A stretch of 9,365 bases of DNA from an uncultured Collinsella sp. (GTDB taxonomy: Bacteria; Actinomycetota; Coriobacteriia; Coriobacteriales; Coriobacteriaceae), in NCBI GenBank assembly GCA_958428675.1, contig CAUAGV010000059.1, positions 1 to 9,365 of the forward strand. Direction: 5' to 3'. Made by a program: the position numbers and the translations under genes. A model generated the notes under the pieces. The model was not told the DNA's origin. It saw nothing but the letters and a program-made list of their open reading frames with translations, and did no database searches. Shown here piece after piece: positions 1 through 4,819 of the stretch (position 1 is the stretch's first letter; every line of letters begins with the position of its first letter).

Positions 1-839
1 CGCTGTTGAACTGGAGATGCCACAGCTTCAGGTCGCACCACGTGCGGATGATGCGCAAACTTGAGCTCGGCAGAGTCCTCGATCGTCACGATGCGCTCGC
101 CGGTGGAAATCTCACATGACAACGCGTTGAGCAGGGTGGTCTTACCAGATCCCGTGCCTCCCGCAACCGCCAGGTCCTGTCGCAGCGACACCGCACACGA
201 CAGCAGCTGCGCATACCAAAGCGGCAGCGATCCCAACCCCACGAGCTCGTCCAGCGAGCAGATACGGTCCGAGAACTTTCGGATGGTGAGAATCGGTCCG
301 TCAATCGCCACAGGCGGAATCACCGCGTTGACGCGATAGCCCGTTTTGAGGCGGGCGTTGACGATGGGGCTGCGCTCATCGATACGGCGGCCAAGTGGCG
401 AGATAATGCGGTCGATAAGCACACGGATCTGCTCATCATCCTCAAACGCATGCTCGATGGGGTACAAGACGCCGCCGCGTTCAAAGAAAGCCGAGCGGCA
501 GCCGTTGATCATGATCTCGGTAACGGTGTCGTCCTCGATGAGCGGCTGCAACGGCCCCAAGCCCACCACGTCATCCAAAATCTCGTCGATGATGGTCTCG
601 CGCTCGGGCGTCGCGAGATCGGTCGGCTCCTCAACATTGAGCGCCGCCTCCACCGCGGGACGCAATTCCGAGCGGGCAAGTGCCGGGTCGATATAGGCGC
701 TGATACGCGCCACTTCGTCGTAACCCATGCGGTCCATCACGGCGCGCTTGGTGCGTCGTTTCACAGCGCGGCGACGCCCCGCATCTACAGGCGCTGCCGC
801 CGCAGCGCCGGCAGCCTTAATCCTCGTTTGCAGGCTCAT
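1..839 (-). CDS. cpaF: Tad/Flp pilus assembly motor ATPase CpaF (TadA), C-terminal part outside the window
   Basis: This is a cytoplasmic secretion ATPase of the type II/IV family. In Tad systems it forms a hexamer at the inner face of the membrane and powers Flp pilin polymerisation with TadB and TadC. It reads leftward from ATG at 839 and runs off base 1 after 279 codons plus two bases. An Arg/Lys-rich N-terminus (about 21-33) is followed by the N-terminal domain with the family motif VTEIMING (106-113). The RecA-like domain then begins, with Walker A GGTGSGKT at 227-234 (K233) and the acidic Asp-box stretch ERIVTIEDSAEL (248-259). The His-box and Walker B lie outside. The ATG overlaps the tadZ stop as ATGA, and a GAGGGTGA Shine-Dalgarno-like stretch sits just before it inside tadZ, so the two are translationally coupled. 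The stretch after HVVR (266-269) does not show the RLETRPPN wording I expect in this family. The family assignment is secure; cpaF and tadA are synonyms. Confidence 0.93.
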   Translation of the reverse strand, partial: MSLQTRIKAAGAAAAAPVDAGRRRAVKRRTKRAVMDRMGYDEVARISAYIDPALARSELRPAVEAALNVEEPTDLATPERETIIDEILDDVVGLGPLQPLIEDDTVTEIMINGCRSAFFERGGVLYPIEHAFEDDEQIRVLIDRIISPLGRRIDERSPIVNARLKTGYRVNAVIPPVAIDGPILTIRKFSDRICSLDELVGLGSLPLWYAQLLSCAVSLRQDLAVAGGTGSGKTTLLNALSCEISTGERIVTIEDSAELKFAHHPHVVRPEAVASPVQQ

Positions 840-2485
840 CGCTGGTCACCCTCGCGCGACCAGGGAAGGCGGATACGCGGGCGTTCGGTGCGCGTTGCAC
901 GGTCGGCGACCATATCGCTCCAAGGGCCGACGGCGCACCCCAGTTCCACGAGCATCTCGCGCGTGGCCTCGCGCACGCTAGTCGCGAAAGCGCTGGTCTG
1001 CCCCACCGCCTCGTCAGCGCGCCCAAACGCCATGAGCGCGGCGAGATCCTGCCCGCCATCGGCGATACGAATCTTGGAGCTCAACGCACAGGCAATCTCA
1101 AAGCGCATGGCGACGTCCTCGTCTGCTCCGCGCGCACCGAACCGGTTGAACACGGCGCTCATGCGCGTGCGCGGCACACCTACTCGACCTGCCAGTTCAA
1201 TGACGCGCGATGCCGATGTCGCGGACGACACCGCCGCGTCGCCAACGACCAGGCAACGGTCGCTCGCCGCCACCGCAGCCGCCACGGCGTCGCCCCAAAA
1301 GACCGAGGTATCGATAAAGACCACGTCGGATTCGCGACGCAGGACATCAAGCAGCAACTCCACCGGACGTGCCATGAGCTCGGCTTGCTCGGGCGCCGCG
1401 ACGGGACCCCAGAGCGTAACGCCCGGCGCCACGCGCATCGATGTGGCTACGATATCCGGCTCGGTGAGCGTGCCCGCCGCCGACGGCTCGATAAGTGCCG
1501 ACATATCGCGCGGAGCATCGACGCCTAACAAGTCGTAAAGGTTTCCAAACATCAGGTCCAGGTCGAGCACGGCGGCACGCAAGCCCAACAGCGACGATGT
1601 GTGTGCCATGGTGGCAACGATCGTCGACTTGCCGCAACCGCCCGAACCCGAAATGGCGCAGATGACCGGAGCTCGACGCTGCGGAGCGGCAGCGTCTGCT
1701 GGCGGCATCGGAGGCGGCGGTGCGGGCGTCGGTGCCAGCGTCCCCGTCTCCTCCGCCGCAACCACACGCTGCGTCCAAGCCGGCATGGCAGCTTGTTCGG
1801 TCTGCGAAGCAAGCTCGTCCTGCGCAATCTGCTCATGCTGTATCAGCGACAACTCGCCGCACCCGGCAAGGCCCTCAACTTCGTCGAGTTCATCTACCAG
1901 ATTCACGCCGTGCACGTATCCCATATCTACAGCCGGGGAGTCGCCAGCATGCTGCGCCGGCCCTCCAGCGTCATCGCATACAAGGGGGTTCCGGGGGCGC
2001 CGACCATGCTCGGCTTCCGCTTTTCCATAATCATCAACACGCGGGCCTCTTGTAGCGCGAGGCGCCCCGGGTTCCCTATCAACAAAAGCATCGGGCTCAA
2101 TCGTCATGCGCCGATCGGAATCAACCGCTCCCTCGCCCGCGCGCCCGTTGCCGCATATACTGTGTGCAGCGATGACCTCGGTCGCCCCCGCGCGAAACAG
2201 CCCCTCGATATCCGACGGATCGAGCGCTTCTATCAACACGACCACGCGACTCACGCGGCCTTCGGCCGTCAGGCGCGCAACAGTCTTGCGCACATCTTCG
2301 GTATCAAACAGAGACGCCGCGATGATGGCAGCCCCGCGGCGTGACGGAAACGCCCGCGCCATGGAAACCAGCCCGTCCAGGTCACCCACGCGAAGCACCT
2401 GTGCACCCGCATCACGGCCCTCGACTTCCCGCTGCAACAGTCCGTAATCGCCGCACGCGCAGCACGCAAGCCAGATCGCCTTCAT
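836..2485 (-). CDS. tadZ: Tad pilus localisation ATPase TadZ (CpaE-like), MinD/ParA family
   Basis: TadZ/CpaE proteins mark the polar or focal site where the Tad machine is built. This one is 549 aa from ATG 2485; a GTG at 2488 would add one residue. I prefer the ATG because it overlaps the cpaB stop as TGATG, with GGAGG nine bases upstream. Residues 1 to about 110 look like a degenerate receiver domain (VVVLIEALDPSDIEGLFRAG, 81-100). Residues about 111-272 form a long low-complexity Asp/Glu/Arg/Pro linker ending in a proline run. The ATPase domain follows: deviant Walker A GSGGCGKST (280-288), switch I-like LDLDLMFGNLYDLLGVD (307-323), and Walker B VVFID (388-392, D392). The MinD signature lysine is Ser281 here. 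It lies between cpaB and cpaF in one transcript. A generic ParA is an alternative, but the receiver-like N-terminus and the neighbours argue for TadZ. Confidence 0.9.
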   Translation of the reverse strand: MKAIWLACCACGDYGLLQREVEGRDAGAQVLRVGDLDGLVSMARAFPSRRGAAIIAASLFDTEDVRKTVARLTAEGRVSRVVVLIEALDPSDIEGLFRAGATEVIAAHSICGNGRAGEGAVDSDRRMTIEPDAFVDREPGAPRATRGPRVDDYGKAEAEHGRRPRNPLVCDDAGGPAQHAGDSPAVDMGYVHGVNLVDELDEVEGLAGCGELSLIQHEQIAQDELASQTEQAAMPAWTQRVVAAEETGTLAPTPAPPPPMPPADAAAPQRRAPVICAISGSGGCGKSTIVATMAHTSSLLGLRAAVLDLDLMFGNLYDLLGVDAPRDMSALIEPSAAGTLTEPDIVATSMRVAPGVTLWGPVAAPEQAELMARPVELLLDVLRRESDVVFIDTSVFWGDAVAAAVAASDRCLVVGDAAVSSATSASRVIELAGRVGVPRTRMSAVFNRFGARGADEDVAMRFEIACALSSKIRIADGGQDLAALMAFGRADEAVGQTSAFATSVREATREMLVELGCAVGPWSDMVADRATRTERPRIRLPWSREGDQR

Positions 2486-3144
2486 CACTCGTCGCCTCCG
2501 CTCTTTTTGCCGCGCGCCGTGGCGGGAATCGTCAAGCTGACCGTTCCCTTGCCCGAGGCTCCCAGCAGTTCCTTGACGTCTTCGGGGTCAGCCGCCAGCG
2601 TCACCCATTCGATCTTGCCCTCGCGCGTGGCACCGGAATCCTCACTGGTATCGATCACGTACGCGCCGCACAGCCGATCGGTTACGCCGTCTTTTTGCAC
2701 ATACACATCCACGTAGCTGCCCACGCCCGCAGCACCGCCGACCGAGTGCTCGGCATCGACCGCCACCGAAACGGCAACCTTGCCCTTAGGCACCTCGAGC
2801 TTGTGGCTCTCGGCCTTGGTGTAGACATTGCAGATCACGGCGTTTTTGGGAATACGCGAAGTCGTCACGTCGCCGCGCACCTGGCGCAGCTCGGTCGCCG
2901 CGTCACGCGGCAGCAGGCTCGTCAGCCATTCCTGGGTTATGACATTGGTCTCATCGAGGGTCTCGCCCACATCGATATCGCGCGCCGCGACGCATACCTC
3001 GACGCGATCGCCACCGTACTTGGCCAAGGTCTCAGCCTGGACCTGTTCGGCTCGTGAGCGGATCGACGAGCCGTAAGCCATGCAGAGCAGCGCAGCGAGC
3101 ACACCCGCGACCAGACTGATGGCGATGCGCTTGCTCTTGTTCAC
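2485..3144 (-). CDS. cpaB: Flp pilus assembly protein CpaB/RcpC, SAF domain, membrane-anchored
   Basis: CpaB/RcpC proteins are Tad-pilus components anchored in the cytoplasmic membrane with an extracytoplasmic SAF domain. In diderms they work with the secretin; their job in monoderms is unclear. I choose GTG at 3144 (219 aa) because AGAGGAG lies five bases upstream. The ATG at 3159 (224 aa) has no Shine-Dalgarno sequence. A Lys/Arg start (MNKSKR) precedes one hydrophobic segment at about 6-24, giving a signal anchor. The SAF domain spans about 47-108 (CVAARDIDVGETLDETNV, 51-68), and the CpaB/RcpC C-terminal domain about 115-210 (AVSVAVDAEHSVGG; VTLAADPEDVKELL). The C-terminus is short and charged. 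Its last codons, GGA GGC GAC GAG, supply the Shine-Dalgarno sequence of tadZ, and its TGA overlaps the tadZ ATG. It is the first gene of the visible pilus operon. Confidence 0.88.
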   Translation of the reverse strand: MNKSKRIAISLVAGVLAALLCMAYGSSIRSRAEQVQAETLAKYGGDRVEVCVAARDIDVGETLDETNVITQEWLTSLLPRDAATELRQVRGDVTTSRIPKNAVICNVYTKAESHKLEVPKGKVAVSVAVDAEHSVGGAAGVGSYVDVYVQKDGVTDRLCGAYVIDTSEDSGATREGKIEWVTLAADPEDVKELLGASGKGTVSLTIPATARGKKSGGDE

Positions 3145-3156
3145 GGCCGCTCCTCT
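3145..3156 (-). promoter_or_regulatory. Ribosome binding site fixing the cpaB start
   Basis: Minus-strand AGAGGAG (3156-3150) is followed by a five-base spacer and GTG at 3144. This places the cpaB start at the GTG rather than at the upstream ATG (3159), which itself overlaps the ribosome site. A small perfect hairpin (CGGGC-ATTC-GCCCG, 3181-3168) stands 11 bases further upstream in the leader. Confidence 0.7.
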
Positions 3157-3241
3157 CATGGCAGTGCCGGGCGAATGCCCGTACCACCATTGTCTGGGCG
3201 GTCAGAGCGCAAAGCGGCGCAATCGCGATCTTGGTTTTCGA

Positions 3242-3306
3242 TGTCAAACCAATCGCTGACCAAAAGCTGACCAGCCCGTCAAGCTCGTGGCAAGGTTTTG
3301 GTCAGC
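3242..3306 (-). promoter_or_regulatory. Putative control region of the Tad operon: phased TGGTCAGC repeats next to a TTGACA hexamer
   Basis: On the minus strand, TGGTCAGC occurs at 3273-3266 and again exactly 11 bp on at 3262-3255. A third TGGT follows another 11 bp on (3251-3248) and abuts TTGACA (3247-3242), a perfect -35 hexamer. A fourth copy is inverted (3299-3306), so that 11-bp arms (3255-3265 and 3296-3306) form a perfect inverted repeat. No good -10 sits 16-18 bp below the TTGACA. That fits a regulated promoter or a chance hexamer. The block lies 98-162 bases upstream of the cpaB start. I infer a protein-binding operator or activator site; no specific regulator is recognisable. Confidence 0.4.
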
Positions 3307-3343
3307 ACGTTAGCAAACTGCATGTTTCGAGGCTTTTCCGCAG

Positions 3344-3379
3344 CAAAAAAGCCGTCTCCCGAACAGTTGGGAGACGGCT
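3344..3379 (-). terminator. Rho-independent terminator of rsgA
   Basis: The minus strand has a perfect 11-bp stem AGCCGTCTCCC / GGGAGACGGCT (3379-3369 and 3360-3350) with an eight-base loop, followed at once by six T (3350-3345, the first T shared with the stem). It starts 18 bases after the rsgA TAA. It should insulate the Tad operon from rsgA transcription, implying that cpaB has its own promoter in 3160-3343. Confidence 0.93.
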
Positions 3380-3396
3380 GCCATAGGAAAAATCAA

Positions 3397-4581
3397 TTAC
3401 AGATGGACATCGGGATCGAGCATTTGAGCGCTCACGCGCATGGATGACGCCAGGTTTTGGAACGTTTCCAGACGCAGGCTGTCAATCTGCCCGGCGTCTT
3501 CGGCCTCGCGAACGGCGCAACCCGGCTCATGGACATGCGTGCAATCGCCAAACCGGCACGCACGCGATGCCTCGACAATCTCGGGGAAGGCGCGGGCCAG
3601 TCCCCGCTCGTGACCCACGAGCGGTAGGCTGCGCAGGCCCGGGGCATCGGCGATCACGCCGGCGTCGCCCGGCAGCGCCACCATCACGCGCGCGACGGTA
3701 GTGTGACGGCCTTGGTCGTCGCGTTCGCGCACACCGCCGGTCGCCAACGTATCGTGGCCCAGCAGTGCATTGAGCAGCGTCGACTTGCCGGCACCCGACT
3801 CGCCCAGAATCATGGCGCAGCTCCCGACAGGCACGCAGGCACGGACCTCGTCCAGGCCGCGGCCCTCGGCAGAGGACGTCACGATCACGCGCACGTCCGG
3901 ACCCACCAGGCGGCGCACGCGGTCCAGATCGCGCTCGAGCTCCTCGGCATCGCAACGGTCAGCTTTGGTGAGTACCACCACCGGTTCGGCATCGCAGTCG
4001 AGCGCCAACACCAGCGAGCGCGCCACACGGTCGAGCAGCACCTCGCCGGCACCGAGCGCCTGCACGATTAGCACGCTATCCACGTTGGAGCAGAGCACCT
4101 GGCGCTCTCCGCGGGCACGGCCGCGCCAACGCTCAAAGCTCGTACGGCGCGGCAGCACGCACTCAATCACGCCCATATCGTGCCCGGGAGCGCGGCGCAC
4201 CGCCACACGATCGCCCACGGCAGGTAGCAGGACCTCGTCCTCACCGCGCGACTTGGCAAACCCCACGGCATGCTCGGCGCGGAAGGTATCGTCGGCGGTC
4301 GCCACCAGTGGAAACCCACGATCCAAGCGCACCACGGCGCCAAGCTGCATCTGCTCGGGCTCCTCGGCATGTGCGCAGAAATCATCAAAGGCAGTCTGCT
4401 GAGCTTCATCGACCGGCAGGTCATCAAACGCCGGAACGTCCTGCAGCGCGTCGAGTCCCGGCACGCTTGCCAGCAGCTCCTCAGCAGATGCGGGAGCCTC
4501 GGTCGCGAGCTTCCGACGACGATCGCGCTTAGCCCGCGCCCCCGTCGTCTTTTTCTTCGCCTTAGCCTTAGCCTTGCCCAC
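3397..4581 (-). CDS. rsgA: Small ribosomal subunit biogenesis GTPase RsgA
   Basis: RsgA is a circularly permuted GTPase that binds the 30S subunit late in its assembly, checks the decoding centre and leaves on GTP hydrolysis. From GTG 4581 it has 394 aa. An open frame from ATG 4683 would add 34 residues, but it crosses a terminator hairpin and lacks the ribosome site found at the GTG. Order of parts: Lys/Arg-rich tail (MGKAKAKAKKK, then RDRRRK) and acidic stretch (1 to about 77); OB-fold (about 78-160); then the permuted G motifs. These are G4 TKAD (205-208), G5 TSSAEG (235-240), G1 GESGAGKST (260-268), G2 RHTT (292-295) and G3 DAPG (312-315). The Zn knuckle is C342, C347, H349, C355 (CRFGDCTHVHEPGC). 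The family is usually about 290-350 aa, so the N-terminal extension is long. It is monocistronic, with its own terminator. Confidence 0.95.
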   Translation of the reverse strand: MGKAKAKAKKKTTGARAKRDRRRKLATEAPASAEELLASVPGLDALQDVPAFDDLPVDEAQQTAFDDFCAHAEEPEQMQLGAVVRLDRGFPLVATADDTFRAEHAVGFAKSRGEDEVLLPAVGDRVAVRRAPGHDMGVIECVLPRRTSFERWRGRARGERQVLCSNVDSVLIVQALGAGEVLLDRVARSLVLALDCDAEPVVVLTKADRCDAEELERDLDRVRRLVGPDVRVIVTSSAEGRGLDEVRACVPVGSCAMILGESGAGKSTLLNALLGHDTLATGGVRERDDQGRHTTVARVMVALPGDAGVIADAPGLRSLPLVGHERGLARAFPEIVEASRACRFGDCTHVHEPGCAVREAEDAGQIDSLRLETFQNLASSMRVSAQMLDPDVHL

Positions 4582-4592
4582 AGATGCCTCCC
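4582..4592 (-). promoter_or_regulatory. Ribosome binding site fixing the rsgA GTG start
   Basis: Minus-strand GGGAGG (4592-4587) lies five bases before GTG 4581. The two longer start options upstream would translate through the preceding terminator and lack such a site, so this decides the annotated start. Confidence 0.75.
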
Positions 4593-4619
4593 AGCACAAA
4601 ACCACACAACTGAGCAGGT

Positions 4620-4649
4620 ATTTTAAATCAAAAAGAGCTGGCCGGGCAA
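4620..4649 (-). promoter_or_regulatory. Possible rsgA promoter overlapping the upstream terminator
   Basis: TTGCCC (4649-4644) and TAAAAT (4625-4620) stand 18 bp apart on the minus strand, which would give a leader of roughly 30 bases. The TTGCCC half lies within the ATPase terminator stem-loop and the TAAAAT just after its T-run. Four of six -35 and five of six -10 bases match the housekeeping consensus; the A/T content of the T-run makes chance matches easy. Confidence 0.35.
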
Positions 4650-4663
4650 AGCCCGACCAGCTC
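4630..4663 (-). terminator. Rho-independent terminator of the P-type ATPase transcript
   Basis: On the minus strand GAGCTGG (4663-4657) pairs with CCAGCTC (4641-4635), and CGGGC with GCCCG inside it. One mismatch separates the two blocks and the loop is three bases. Five T follow (4634-4630), then an A/T-rich tail. It lies about 157 bases past the ATPase stop, after the large palindrome at 4706-4796. Confidence 0.88.
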
Positions 4664-4705
4664 ACAAACTTTCCCTCAGCCAATGGTCCCGAGAGGTTAT
4701 CCGAA

Positions 4706-4796
4706 GGCCCGCCCGCCGGGAGGGGTTTCTTCCGAGCGATCCCGCAGCGCGAAGCGCGAGGACCAGCGAGGAAGAAACCCCGCAGGCGGTCGGGCC
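4706..4796. repeat. Large imperfect palindrome (REP/BIME-like) between the ATPase stop and its terminator
   Basis: The left arm (4706-4733) and right arm (4770-4796) are inverted copies. An outer block GGCCCGNCCGCC (one C/A difference) and an inner block GGGGTTTCTTCC (12/12 identical) are separated by an unlike 3-4-base bulge. The 36-base centre contains a smaller GCGC-GAA-GCGC hairpin. There is no reading frame and no T-run, so it is not itself a terminator. The nested GC-rich palindrome in a 3' untranslated region resembles dispersed REP-type elements; repetition elsewhere in the genome cannot be seen from here. Confidence 0.75.
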
Positions 4797-4819
4797 GGTG
4801 GGAAGGATGGCCTTTCGAC

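Noticed and set aside
450..1538. A 362-codon plus-strand frame opposite tadZ/cpaF
   Set aside because: It spans the junction of two well-supported minus-strand genes and has Arg/Ser/Ala-rich shadow composition with no recognisable domain.
3397..4683. A 428-aa version of RsgA starting at ATG 4683
   Set aside because: The extra 34 residues would be translated through the ATPase terminator, while GGGAGG-CATCT-GTG at 4592-4579 gives a proper start.
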